Positions 15,827-24,086 of a DNA stretch of 64,000 nucleotides are shown one piece after another. Where the stretch lies: assembly GCF_000368025.1 (NCBI RefSeq), contig NZ_KB849211.1:812322-876321 (forward strand), given 5' to 3'. Under the pieces are notes generated by a model. That model was not told the origin of the DNA. It saw only the letters and a program-made list of their open reading frames with translations, and ran no database searches. Position 1 is the stretch's first letter. Every line of letters begins with the position of its first letter. This stretch comes from Acinetobacter parvus DSM 16617 = CIP 108168. Its GTDB lineage: Bacteria > Pseudomonadota > Gammaproteobacteria > Pseudomonadales > Moraxellaceae. Position numbers and translations under genes: made by a program.

Positions 15827-16394
15827 TCAGCGCCGTACTGGGGCTCCATCAAACCATTTAAATCCTTTCGGGTAGATGCAGATTCTACTCGGAAGCCCAA
15901 ACTGACCCGTTTGATTCTCCGGCATGCTATTTAATGCACCCAAAGGACAGCCCGCTTCTTCTTGCATGATCCGGTCAATCCGCAGCGCGTTTTGTGCATC
16001 AGCATCGGAAAGCTGATGATGCATTTCTGGATAAACGCATGTGCCCAAATATCCAGTCGCTCTCATCCAGTGCTCTCTGATCTCATTGCAATATCCCAAA
16101 GGGTCAGAATAGAGTGATCGGTTAAAGCTCAGATAAAAGTGAATCACATAGCGCTGCTGAACATCATCACGCACAATCCGATAAAAACGATAGACCACCT
16201 GCGTTCGATACCAAAATACTGTGGGTAAACTATTTTGGAAATTTGATAAAAATCGCTCTAACTGTCGCAAATCGATAATTTCATTTCCACCGTCATTTAG
16301 ACTTAGTTCCAGTTTTAAATCCGCTGCATCAGGATAGATCTGGTTTGTATTACGGTAGGATTCTCTCAACTTTTCAGTCCGCTTCTCGTAGCGC
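15771..16394 (-). repeat. Direct repeat copy 1 (Rep-like gene segment)
   Basis: This segment aligns with 31371-31994 at a constant offset of 15,600 bp. The part at 16240-16390 is almost identical; the part at 15840-16240 is clearly more diverged. Both copies have the same orientation and flank the chromate, Co/Ni and czc modules. Confidence 0.85.
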
Positions 16395-16435
16395 TCAGCG
16401 CGCACAACAGACACAATCCAAGACACTGTTTTCAA
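15827..16435 (-). pseudogene. 5'-truncated copy of the Rep-like 320-aa gene
   Basis: From residue 17 on, this 202-residue frame matches the C-terminal 60 percent of the 320-residue protein at 31427-32389 (shared YEKRTEKLRESYRNT, LSLNDGGNEIIDLRQLERFL, CIYPKGFKWFDGAPVRR). The first 16 codons are unrelated and come from the joined sequence, so this is a truncated gene. Mid-protein differences (for example HHQLSDADAQNALRIDR) show that it derives from a related element and is not a recent exact duplication. It may be untranslated; no ribosome site is evident. Confidence 0.75.
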
Positions 16436-16619
16436 TAAATTTCATCAATTCTTGTTCTACATTTACCGTAAAAACTACCGCAAAATAGATCTGTACAATA
16501 CCCGAAAATTTCTTAGATTCAGTGATTGAAAGGGATGATCCTTACGTATATCAGCAAACAATATATCAGATTCCCTGAATAACTAATTAAGTATAAAAAT
16601 TATCACGTCAAATTTATTT

Positions 16620-16654
16620 GTTATAAAATATACAAAATTTGTAGAGTTTATAAC
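16620..16654 (+). promoter_or_regulatory. Putative ChrB operator
   Basis: GTTATAAA (16620-16627) and TTTATAAC (16647-16654) are inverted and enclose the palindrome ACAAAATTTGT (16632-16642). The outer right arm ends directly before the chrB ATG. ChrB proteins act as chromate-responsive repressors of chrBA in other bacteria, so this may be the autoregulatory site. Confidence 0.45.
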
Positions 16655-17581
16655 ATGAATATAAGCATCCTCATTTCTAGCCTTTCCACACAAAACTCTT
16701 CTGCTCGAATGAGAATTTGGCGTTCCATCAAAAGCTGTGGCGCAGAAACTCTGCGTGATGGTGTCTATGTGCTACCTAATGAACAAAAGCAGCGCTTTGA
16801 CCCCATTATTGACGAGCATCAAAGTGCCGATGGCATTGCCTATCTATTCGATTCCGTTAGCAACAATAATTTAGACTTAATTCAACTATTTAATAGAAAA
16901 AGTGAATACTCTGAATTTTTGCTACAACTGAATGAAATAGAGAGTTCACTGAATGTTGAGCAAAAAAATGAACATTTAAAAAGCATTAGAAAATTAAGAA
17001 AGCAACTTTCATCTCTCATCGATATTGATTTCTTTCCTAATGAATTACAAAACACAGCCTTAAACGCGATATCAAAACTCGAACTTAAAATTCATCACCT
17101 AGGGGAATCAAATGAGCCCTCTTCTATAAATAGTGATCTACCTTCTCTTAATCTTCATGACTTCCAATCTAAAACTTGGGCTACGCGAAAACGACCTTGG
17201 GTGGATCGTTTAGCTTGTACGTGGCTCATTCAAAAATTTATTGATAAAGACCCTACTTTTATTTGGCTACAAGATATTAAAGATTGTCCAGCAGATGCTT
17301 ATGGTTTTGATTTTGACGGTGCAACGTTTACCCATGTTGGTGAGCTTGTGTCATTCGAAGTACTTTTACACAGCTTTAATTTAGCCGATAAATCACTTCT
17401 GAAAATCGCTGAAATTGTCCATTACCTAGATATTGGCGGAAATGAGCCACCAGAAGCACTTGGGCTAGAAAAAATATTACAAGGACTAAGAAGCAGTATT
17501 CATGCTGATCAACAGTTGGTGGAATTATCCAATCACATTTTTGATGGTCTATATACCAATTTTAAAGGCGAGAATTCATGA
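16655..17581 (+). CDS. chrB: ChrB chromate-responsive regulator
   Basis: A 308-residue ChrB protein. The N-terminal half has SARMRIWRSIKSCGAETLRDG and the C-terminal ChrB domain begins WATRKRPWVDRLACTWLI (175-192), with later DFDGATFTHVGE and HYLDIG motifs. ChrB senses chromate and controls chrA; in Ochrobactrum it represses the chr operon. Its stop overlaps the chrA start (ATGA at 17578-17581), so the two genes are translationally coupled. It is the first gene to the right of the truncated Rep copy. Confidence 0.9.
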   Translation: MNISILISSLSTQNSSARMRIWRSIKSCGAETLRDGVYVLPNEQKQRFDPIIDEHQSADGIAYLFDSVSNNNLDLIQLFNRKSEYSEFLLQLNEIESSLNVEQKNEHLKSIRKLRKQLSSLIDIDFFPNELQNTALNAISKLELKIHHLGESNEPSSINSDLPSLNLHDFQSKTWATRKRPWVDRLACTWLIQKFIDKDPTFIWLQDIKDCPADAYGFDFDGATFTHVGELVSFEVLLHSFNLADKSLLKIAEIVHYLDIGGNEPPEALGLEKILQGLRSSIHADQQLVELSNHIFDGLYTNFKGENS

Positions 17582-18924
17582 ATCAATTGCAAGAAAACGA
17601 TTTCGAGCCCAATCCAGAGGTTAGCTTTAAAGAGGCCATACTGTTTTGGTTAAAACTCGGATTTATCAGCTTTGGCGGGCCTGCAGGCCAAATCTCTGTC
17701 ATGCACCAAGAATTGGTAGAACAAAAAAAATGGATCTCTGAAAAGCGATTTATGCATGCGCTCAATTACTGCATGTTGCTTCCGGGGCCTGAAGCACAAC
17801 AATTAGCAACCTATATTGGCTGGCTAATGCACAAAACAAAAGGCGGTATCATAGCCGGACTATTTTTCATTTTACCTTCCCTTTTTATTCTCATCGGTCT
17901 TTCATGGGTCTATGCAAAATTTGGAAATGTACCTGTCATTGCAGGGCTTTTTTATGGCATTAAACCTGCTGTCACCGCTATCGTCTTTCATGCAACCTAT
18001 CGTATTGGCAGTAAGTCACTGAAGAATAAATATATGTATGCTATTGCATGTGCCGCATTTATTCTCATTTTTGCCTTTAATGTTCCGTTCCCCCTTATTG
18101 TGCTGCTGGCTGCTTTAAGTGGTTATCTCTTAAGTAAATTTGACCCAAAATTATTCACTAGCAATGTTCACGCATCAAGTCTCAAAGACTACGGGAAAGC
18201 AATTATTGATGATGATACGCCCACACCTGAACATGCCATTTTCAAATGGTCTCGCTTGATTAAATTGCTGGTTGTTGCAATTATTTTGTGGTGTCTCCCT
18301 ATAGCATTACTGACAGTAGCTTATGGCTGGTCTCACGCTTATACACAAATGGCTTGGTTTTTCACTAAAGCAGCCTTAATGACATTTGGTGGAGCTTATG
18401 CGGTTTTACCTTATGTATATCAAGGTGCTGTTAACTTCTATGAGTGGCTTAAACCAACCCAAATGATCGATGGTTTAGCGTTGGGTGAAAGCACACCCGG
18501 CCCACTCATTATGGTCGTTGCTTTCGTTGGGTTTATGGGCGGGTACAACCTTGACCTATTAGGGCCTGAACATAAGTTTTTAGCTGGTGCTTTTGGAGCA
18601 ACAATTGTTACTTGGTTCACCTTCCTATTTTCGTTTGTGTTTATTCTCGGTGGAGCACCCGTAATCGAATCCACTCACAATCAAATCAAATTTACTGCAC
18701 CACTGACAGCAATTACCGCAGCCGTTGTCGGCGTAATTCTTAATTTGGCCCTCTTCTTTGCTTACCATGTACTATGGCCAAAAGGGTTTGAGGGGCAATT
18801 TGACTACATAGCTGCAGTAATAACCATACTCGCTTGTATTGCTCTCTTTAAATTCAATCAAAGTGTATTAAGAGTCATCGGTGCTGCTGCAATTTTAGGG
18901 CTTATCATTAAACTAAGCATATAA
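17578..18924 (+). CDS. chrA: ChrA chromate efflux transporter
   Basis: A 448-residue CHR-family chromate exporter with two homologous halves. The first carries FWLKLGFISFGGPAGQI and LNYCMLLPGPEAQQLATYIG, and the second carries FFTKAALMTFGGAYAVLPY and LALGESTPGPLIMV. Length and duplicated motifs match the long-chain ChrA type. It moves chromate out across the inner membrane and is coupled to chrB by a 4-bp overlap. A strong bidirectional terminator follows. Confidence 0.95.
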   Translation: MNQLQENDFEPNPEVSFKEAILFWLKLGFISFGGPAGQISVMHQELVEQKKWISEKRFMHALNYCMLLPGPEAQQLATYIGWLMHKTKGGIIAGLFFILPSLFILIGLSWVYAKFGNVPVIAGLFYGIKPAVTAIVFHATYRIGSKSLKNKYMYAIACAAFILIFAFNVPFPLIVLLAALSGYLLSKFDPKLFTSNVHASSLKDYGKAIIDDDTPTPEHAIFKWSRLIKLLVVAIILWCLPIALLTVAYGWSHAYTQMAWFFTKAALMTFGGAYAVLPYVYQGAVNFYEWLKPTQMIDGLALGESTPGPLIMVVAFVGFMGGYNLDLLGPEHKFLAGAFGATIVTWFTFLFSFVFILGGAPVIESTHNQIKFTAPLTAITAAVVGVILNLALFFAYHVLWPKGFEGQFDYIAAVITILACIALFKFNQSVLRVIGAAAILGLIIKLSI

Positions 18925-18929
18925 AAAAA

Positions 18930-18951
18930 GAGCAGCTCAAATGAGCTGCTC
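18930..18951. terminator. Bidirectional terminator between chrA and dmeF
   Basis: GAGCAGCTC (18930-18938) and GAGCTGCTC (18943-18951) form a perfect 9-bp stem with loop AAAT. It is flanked by an A-run on the left and a T-run on the right, so it serves convergent chrA and dmeF. Confidence 0.92.
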
Positions 18952-18965
18952 CTTTTTATCTATTT

Positions 18966-19940
18966 TTATACTGCAGCTTGGAGTCTAGAACTTGTATTAA
19001 TTTCTACTGAAACGTGCACAATTTCCTCATGAATAGATAAGGCTTTTCTGACTTCATCTGCCGTGATATTTAAACTGCTTACATCTAGTGACAAGATACA
19101 AGAAAACTTACCTTTACCTACCTTCCATACATGAATATCAGTAATTACGATTCGGCTATCTAAGTCATCAATGACTTCCTGAATTTCTTGAACAACTGGA
19201 TGTTCCATTTCAGCATCCAGTAAAGTTTTGCCTGTCTCGCGAATAAGCCCCCAAGACCAATGTGCGACTAGAAATGCACCTACAATACCCAAAACTGCAT
19301 CTAAGAAATCCCAGCCAAAAAATTTACCTGCAAATAATGCAATGATCGCTAATACAGAAGTCACAGCATCTGCAACGACATGTAAGAAAGCCGCTTTCTG
19401 GTTTAAATCATGTTCATGATGCCCATCTTCATCATGGTGATGGTGTCCATGATCATGATGGTGATCATGTTCGTGGTGATGATGCCCACTATCGTGTAGT
19501 AACCAAGCACAAATAAAGTTCACAGCAAGACCAATCACTGCAATTGATATTGCTTCGTTATAGTGAATATTGACGGGATTAAATAGGCGCTCCACCGATT
19601 GTATTCCCATAAACAATGCCACAACCATGAGTAAGATCGCACTAGAGTATCCAGCTAAAATTTCTATCTTCCATGTACCAAAACAGAATCGCTGATCTTG
19701 TGAATATTTACGTGCCATTCGGTATGCAAAATATGCTAAGCCCAATGCCAGCATATGTGAACTCATGTGCCAGCCATCTGCAAGTAAAGCCATCGAATTA
19801 AAGAACCAACCTCCAAAAATTTCAAAGACCATCATGACGCCCGTCAGGATTGTCGCAATTAAAATTTTCTTCTGCGCTAGCGGATTTCCTTCATCGAATT
19901 GATGCGTATGGTTGCTTTTAACATTACTTAGATATTGCAT
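18966..19940 (-). CDS. dmeF: DmeF-type Co/Ni cation diffusion facilitator
   Basis: A 324-residue CDF efflux protein with six helices. Metal-site residues appear in LLADGWHMSSH (55-62) and VVADAVTSV. A very His-rich cytoplasmic loop (residues 149-178) separates TM4 and TM5, and a C-terminal CDF domain has TDIHVWKVGKG. The long His loop and the divergent DmeR regulator favour Co/Ni export (DmeF) over the zinc exporter CzcD, but the metal is not fixed by sequence alone. It is divergent from dmeR across a shared operator. Confidence 0.85.
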   Translation of the reverse strand: MQYLSNVKSNHTHQFDEGNPLAQKKILIATILTGVMMVFEIFGGWFFNSMALLADGWHMSSHMLALGLAYFAYRMARKYSQDQRFCFGTWKIEILAGYSSAILLMVVALFMGIQSVERLFNPVNIHYNEAISIAVIGLAVNFICAWLLHDSGHHHHEHDHHHDHGHHHHDEDGHHEHDLNQKAAFLHVVADAVTSVLAIIALFAGKFFGWDFLDAVLGIVGAFLVAHWSWGLIRETGKTLLDAEMEHPVVQEIQEVIDDLDSRIVITDIHVWKVGKGKFSCILSLDVSSLNITADEVRKALSIHEEIVHVSVEINTSSRLQAAV

Positions 19941-19958
19941 TTTTTTATGCCATCAATA

Positions 19959-19975
19959 ATACTCCCCTACAGTAT
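19959..19975. promoter_or_regulatory. CsoR/RcnR-type operator between dmeF and dmeR
   Basis: The 17-bp sequence ATACTCCCCTACAGTAT has TACT/AGTA ends around a C/G tract, the layout described for RcnR, DmeR and InrS-type operators. It lies 18 bp upstream of the dmeF start and 22 bp upstream of the dmeR start, so one site could control both genes. Confidence 0.75.
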
Positions 19976-19997
19976 ATTTAGTTTGGACAGAAATGCT

Positions 19998-20264
19998 ATG
20001 TCTCATTTGCATCAAGACAAAAAAATTTTAAATCGGGTTAAGCGTATTCAAGGACAAATCAACGCCGTTGAGCAGAGTTTGGCCGACCCTAACAAATCAT
20101 GCATAGAAGTACTGCAACAGGTCGCTGCAGTCCGTGGTGCTGTGAATGGATTAATGAATCAATTGATTGAAGCACATCTAAAAGAGCATGTAATCAAAGA
20201 TAAAGATGCGATTAATAAAGAAGAGTTAAAAGAGTTTTTAGCATTACTCAGCCGCTATCAATAA
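19998..20264 (+). CDS. dmeR: DmeR (RcnR/CsoR-family) metal-sensing repressor
   Basis: An 88-residue all-helical CsoR/RcnR/FrmR repressor. From the ATG at 19998 the N-terminus is MSHLHQDKK and the ligands fall at His3, Cys35, His60 and His64, the exact Co/Ni set of E. coli RcnR. The core LQQVAAVRGAVNGLMNQ is typical. The open frame extends upstream to 19935, but that start would cover the operator. It should release dmeF and itself when Co or Ni binds. Confidence 0.9.
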   Translation: MSHLHQDKKILNRVKRIQGQINAVEQSLADPNKSCIEVLQQVAAVRGAVNGLMNQLIEAHLKEHVIKDKDAINKEELKEFLALLSRYQ

Positions 20265-20342
20265 AATGACATGATAAAAAATCTCTTTTCAATTTTTATA
20301 GACTTGATATGATGAGTACATCTTTATTGCTTAATAGTTTAT

Positions 20343-20555
20343 ATGCGACCCCGAATACGTAAGTTTTTAACTTCTCTTTATTCAACTCCAGATTCAAAAG
20401 CGCTCGAAATAAAGTTCAATTTAAGTCATCACTGTGACTTTGAACTTTTTAAAAGGTTTAAAAAAACCAACTGCCAAAGCATAAAAAATGCGATTCACAG
20501 TATCCTTTATGAGCGAGGCTATACAACTGCCGAAATCTCCGTATTAACAAACTAA
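20343..20555 (+). CDS. Small hypothetical protein (70 aa)
   Basis: I do not recognise this 70-residue basic protein (MRPRIRKFLTSLYS to ISVLTN). It has no signal peptide or membrane segment. There is no clear ribosome site, but a hairpin with a U-tract lies 12 bp after the stop, which supports it as a gene. It sits between dmeR and the convergent YHYH-type peptide gene. Confidence 0.4.
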   Translation: MRPRIRKFLTSLYSTPDSKALEIKFNLSHHCDFELFKRFKKTNCQSIKNAIHSILYERGYTTAEISVLTN

Positions 20556-20566
20556 TTTTTAAAGTT

Positions 20567-20589
20567 AGCCTCATACTTTGTATGGGGCT
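20567..20589 (+). terminator. Terminator after the 70-aa gene
   Basis: AGCCTCATAC (20567-20576) pairs with GTATGGGGCT (20580-20589), including one G-U pair, with loop TTT and a following TTTT. Confidence 0.7.
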
Positions 20590-20633
20590 TTTGCATTAAT
20601 GATTACATTACTATTTTATTTCAACTCATAAAA

Positions 20634-20653
20634 AAGAGGTCTTTTGACCTCTT
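20634..20653 (-). terminator. Terminator after the YHYH-type gene
   Basis: AAGAGGTC (20634-20641) and GACCTCTT (20646-20653) form a perfect 8-bp stem with a 4-base loop. On the minus strand a run of Ts follows. It lies 8 bp beyond the stop of the 41-residue secreted protein gene. Confidence 0.85.
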
Positions 20654-20660
20654 GTAGACT

Positions 20661-20786
20661 TTAATGACAGTGGTAATCACCTGTTTTGCTGTTAGTATGG
20701 CAACCTTGTTTATTTGTACCACCCGAATGCGCATTTGTATAAGTTACAAACATTCCCAGCACACAAACTAAAACTATTTTTTTCAT
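20661..20786 (-). CDS. 41-aa secreted YHYH-type peptide
   Basis: A short gene below usual ORF cut-offs. The ATG at 20784-20786 follows GGGGAAGATACAAAA, and the stop is at 20661-20663. The product starts MKKIVLVCVLGMFVTYTNA, a signal peptide, and the mature part is HSGGTNKQGCHTNSKTGDY followed by HCH. This His/Cys-rich module resembles the YHYH-type domains of secreted proteins that bind metals or peptidoglycan. A good terminator follows. Its place next to Co/Ni export genes suggests periplasmic metal binding, by inference. Confidence 0.75.
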   Translation of the reverse strand: MKKIVLVCVLGMFVTYTNAHSGGTNKQGCHTNSKTGDYHCH

Positions 20787-20863
20787 TTTTGTATCTTCCC
20801 CGAGTTGAATAAAACTTTTAGATTATAGAATAACCAAGTTCCTTTTTTTTATTAGAATATATT

Positions 20864-21292
20864 TCAAGCAACCTCTAAATAGATCATGTAAACAACGATA
20901 TATCTTAAAAATTTAGCCGTGAAAACCAAAATTATAAATGTAGTAAATTTTTCCTTTAAAACTCCACTGACTAACGTAATTGGATCACCAATCACAGGCA
21001 CCCAACTGAGTAATAACATGGGTGAACCATACTTTGCATATAAGATTTGAGCCTTTAATAAATGCTTCTCTGATACTGGAAACCAACGCTTGTCTTTATA
21101 GACTTCTAGCTTGATACCCAACCACCAGTTCACACAAGAACCAAGTACATTCCCAACTGTTGCTACAAGTATGAGCAACAGCTCAGAATGCCGACCTAAC
21201 AGAAAAAAGCCTGCTAACACTGTCTCAGATTGCAGGGGCAATAGTGTTGCTGCACCAAAGGCACTTAAAAATAATAAAACATAGGCCATCAT
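20864..21292 (-). CDS. YqaA/DedA-like small membrane protein
   Basis: A 142-residue inner-membrane protein with four or five helices and the YqaA/SNARE-associated family features (GAATLLPLQSE, ATVGNVLGSCVNWWLG, LLSWVPVIGDPITLVSG). Family members belong to the DedA superfamily of membrane proteins. Its ATG directly follows the stop of the MFS gene at 21293, so the two are co-transcribed. In metal islands this protein accompanies metal exporters; its role there is not known to me. Confidence 0.75.
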   Translation of the reverse strand: MMAYVLLFLSAFGAATLLPLQSETVLAGFFLLGRHSELLLILVATVGNVLGSCVNWWLGIKLEVYKDKRWFPVSEKHLLKAQILYAKYGSPMLLLSWVPVIGDPITLVSGVLKEKFTTFIILVFTAKFLRYIVVYMIYLEVA

Positions 21293-22600
21293 TTATTTCG
21301 GCCATCTTTGATGGTTTTCATCTATCACATAGTCATGTGAATGCTTTCCATCATGGTTGTGACTGAGTAGATGTTCATGATCCACAGGTAAATCATCATG
21401 TGAATGTACGATTACGGATTCATCTTGTTTTGGCCAAATCATAAAGGCAATACTCATTGCTACTAGAGCAATGACCGCCATAGGCACAAATGTAAAGAGT
21501 GTTCCAAAATTGGTACTCAGCCAACCCACTAAAGGGTAAGCTATCAACCAGCATGCGTGTGAAAAAGCGAACTGCGCGGCAAATAATGAAGTTCTATTTT
21601 CACTAGATGCAGATTTACGAATTAACCGACCTGTAGGTGTTTGAGATACTGAGTAACCTATTCCCAAGACAAACCATAAAACTAATAGTCCGTTGTATGA
21701 GTTAATAAAAAACCCACAGAATAAGCCAACGACTAATACAGCTGTGCCGCTCAGCATCACAGCTCGATCGTTAAATTTATCCAGAACATTAGGCAATATA
21801 AATGCCGAGAGCATAGACCCTAAGCCAAACAAGCCAAAGGCCCAAGTGGAGGCATGTTCATTTAGCTTAAAGGTTGATTGAACGAGTACAACCGTATTTA
21901 CAATCACTACAGCACTGGCTGACGCAATCGCAAGGTTTAACGCTAGGAGTGCCTTTAAACGCGGAGTATTAAAATAAATTTTTGTCCCCTGCTTTATTCT
22001 GTAATACACCCCTTTAAATACAGGTACTTTAGCAGCAGGCAATTTTGCACTGACAACAAAAAGTGCTGAACCAATAAAGCCAATGACTGTGCCTAAAAAT
22101 AGATTGTGATAGCTTATAAATCCAAGTAAAAATCCTGCCAACATTGGGCTAATAATATTCTCTAAATCATAAGCCAAACGAGAAAGAGACAAGGCATTGG
22201 TATAATCTTTTTCTTCAGGCAATACATCAGGAATCATGGCCTGAAAAGTAGGTGTGAATGCAGCTGATGCAGATTGCAGAATAAAAATTAGAATATAGAT
22301 TTGCCAAATTTGGGTCACAAAAGGCAGGCATAAAGCAGTTAAAGCACGGATGATATCCAACCCCACTAAAACTTTTTTACGTGGCAGCCTTTCTGCAAAG
22401 GCTGAAGCAATAGGTGCTACCCCAATATAAGCAATCATCTTTATCGCCAATGCTATGCCTAAGACCTGAGCAGCCTCCCCTTTAGCAATATCATACGCCT
22501 GTAAAGCCAAAGCAATCGTAATCAGCCCAGTTCCAATAAGCGCAATGACTTGAGCTAAGAACAAATGCCTATACGTTGTATTTTTTAAAACTTCTAGCAT
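21293..22600 (-). CDS. NreB-like MFS metal exporter with His-rich tail
   Basis: A 435-residue MFS permease. Twelve helices are predicted, with the MFS loop AERLPRKKVLVGLD after TM2. The C-terminal about 40 residues are His-rich (HSHDDLPVDHEHLLSHNHD). That tail is a hallmark of the nickel exporter NreB, and the gene lies beside the Co/Ni DmeRF pair. Nickel or cobalt export is therefore likely but not proven. It is followed at once by the YqaA-type gene. Confidence 0.75.
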   Translation of the reverse strand: MLEVLKNTTYRHLFLAQVIALIGTGLITIALALQAYDIAKGEAAQVLGIALAIKMIAYIGVAPIASAFAERLPRKKVLVGLDIIRALTALCLPFVTQIWQIYILIFILQSASAAFTPTFQAMIPDVLPEEKDYTNALSLSRLAYDLENIISPMLAGFLLGFISYHNLFLGTVIGFIGSALFVVSAKLPAAKVPVFKGVYYRIKQGTKIYFNTPRLKALLALNLAIASASAVVIVNTVVLVQSTFKLNEHASTWAFGLFGLGSMLSAFILPNVLDKFNDRAVMLSGTAVLVVGLFCGFFINSYNGLLVLWFVLGIGYSVSQTPTGRLIRKSASSENRTSLFAAQFAFSHACWLIAYPLVGWLSTNFGTLFTFVPMAVIALVAMSIAFMIWPKQDESVIVHSHDDLPVDHEHLLSHNHDGKHSHDYVIDENHQRWPK

Positions 22601-22652
22601 TTTTGGGCCCCCTTTTAGAACCTATTTTTTATTTCAAAAATCAATGCCAATT

Positions 22653-22686
22653 AAAATCTCCTTGGATTTTATTCCAAGGAGATTTT
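22653..22686 (-). terminator. Terminator of the czc-type operon
   Basis: AAAATCTCCTTGG (22653-22665) and CCAAGGAGATTTT (22674-22686) form a perfect 13-bp stem with an 8-base loop, just after the stop at 22695. It should end the long minus-strand transcript from czcC onward. Confidence 0.92.
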
Positions 22687-22694
22687 TTTAAAGC

Positions 22695-23342
22695 TTAAAA
22701 GACTTTCTTCATATCACTGAATTGGCCTTCAACTTCCAATGTCACTGAAACAGGACTTTCAGTTCTATTACGCCAGAACCAGCCGTGTTTACCATCAAAA
22801 GCTGCTGTTAATGTACCTGTTTGCTGAGTTTCATTACGTCCTTTGCCATAACCATGGTAAAAGCCCTTAGGAGCGCTCACTGGATCACCATGCGTGTCAT
22901 AATTTAGACCACCGCCTGATGTTGTCCATTTAAAATTCACGCTAGCACTTTCCGGCATCGCCAACTTAATTTCAGTGGCTTGTCCGGGCTTCAACTCAAC
23001 TGTCATCTGTTGCTTTTGAATTGCAGGCATTAGCATTTTTTCTGCTTCACCAATTGGCATAGATGATTGAATATTAGGGTCACTTGCAGCTTCACTCGAT
23101 ATCGTGTTTGAAACTGCCTCTCCCATACCATTTTCAGACTCTTGAGCCAAAGATTGCTTAATTTCACCCATCGTTGTTAAGCCTAGAACTTTACCAACCC
23201 CAGTAGGATCAATATTGTATTCAGCTGGCATAACAACTGTAACTAAGACAACTGCAGCACTCACTGCAGCGATAATGGTTGATTTAACAAGTTTCTTTGC
23301 AGAAGGTAATTCAACATCTTGTGGAATTTGAGCGTTGTACAT
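22695..23342 (-). CDS. Transmembrane anchor protein of metal-efflux operons
   Basis: A 215-residue protein with one N-terminal membrane helix (SAAVVLVTVVMPAEYN) and a periplasmic domain rich in beta strands with aromatic/His motifs (THGDPVSAPKGFYHGYGKG, GKHGWFWRN). It is of the type annotated as transmembrane anchor protein in czc-like operons; its molecular role is unknown. It is the last gene of the operon, 12 bp after the HupE-like gene, and the strong terminator at 22653-22686 follows. Confidence 0.65.
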   Translation of the reverse strand: MYNAQIPQDVELPSAKKLVKSTIIAAVSAAVVLVTVVMPAEYNIDPTGVGKVLGLTTMGEIKQSLAQESENGMGEAVSNTISSEAASDPNIQSSMPIGEAEKMLMPAIQKQQMTVELKPGQATEIKLAMPESASVNFKWTTSGGGLNYDTHGDPVSAPKGFYHGYGKGRNETQQTGTLTAAFDGKHGWFWRNRTESPVSVTLEVEGQFSDMKKVF

Positions 23343-23354
23343 ATTTGAAAATCC

Positions 23355-24068
23355 TTATTGAGTAACGAAGCCAGTAAGCTGAAAGCCCACAAGTAAAAAG
23401 CCAAGGAACATTAAAAAAACGTTGCTTTGATAAGCTGTTTTGAAGAAATACGGCGTTTTTCGCCACATTGTCATCAACAGCAAAATCATCGCTAAAGCCA
23501 TAAATTGACCAAGCTCTACCCCGACATTAAATGCAATGAGGTTTGCCAATAGACCATCTGCCGAAACTTCATACTCTTGAATTTTTACCGCTAAACCGAA
23601 GCCATGAATCAGACCAAAAATTAACGTCGCTGCTTTAGTGTTGGGCTGGAAACCAAACCAACGCTGATATGCACCTAAATTATCCAAAGCTTTATAAACA
23701 ATAGAAAAACCAATAATTGCATCAATAATGTATGCATTCATGGAAATGTTGTAATACACCCCAATCAGCATTGTCACAGAGTGACCAATCGCAAAAAGGC
23801 TGACATATAAGCCAATATCTTTCATGCGATATAAGAAAAAGATAATCCCGACGAGGAACAGCAAATGGTCATAACCTGTAACCATGTGCTTTGCACCAAG
23901 GTAAATAAAGGGAATGATGTGTACCCCATAAATTTCTTGAATATAGCCTTTGTCACCTTCTGCCACGCCATGGGCAAAAAGTGCAGGACTCATCAAAACA
24001 GCACTTAAAGTAATCAATAACTTTAAAAATGCCTTGAGTCTCACCCATTGTGGAAAAATAAATTGCAT
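23355..24068 (-). CDS. HupE/UreJ-like membrane protein
   Basis: A 237-residue membrane protein with a signal-like first helix ending in FAHG, then six helices with AKHMVTGYDHLLFLVG, AIGHSVTM and GLIHGFGLA. The conserved His/Asp pattern is that of the HupE/UreJ family, whose members move nickel or cobalt. The ATG at 24068 is preferred over 24077. In this operon it may handle periplasmic or imported metal together with the RND pump. The direction of transport is not clear from sequence. Confidence 0.75.
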   Translation of the reverse strand: MQFIFPQWVRLKAFLKLLITLSAVLMSPALFAHGVAEGDKGYIQEIYGVHIIPFIYLGAKHMVTGYDHLLFLVGIIFFLYRMKDIGLYVSLFAIGHSVTMLIGVYYNISMNAYIIDAIIGFSIVYKALDNLGAYQRWFGFQPNTKAATLIFGLIHGFGLAVKIQEYEVSADGLLANLIAFNVGVELGQFMALAMILLLMTMWRKTPYFFKTAYQSNVFLMFLGFLLVGFQLTGFVTQ

Positions 24069-24086
24069 GTAAATCAAACTCCAAAG

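Noticed and set aside
15531..15934. Two plus-strand frames (65 and 72 codons) in the gap before the truncated Rep gene
   Set aside because: They overlap the GC-rich hairpins or lie opposite the Rep-like frame, have unlikely compositions and show no ribosome site.
19410..19500. CAT/GTG-rich repeats in dmeF as a possible CRISPR or satellite
   Set aside because: They are the codons of the His-rich cytoplasmic loop (residues 149-178) and stay in frame; no spacers exist.
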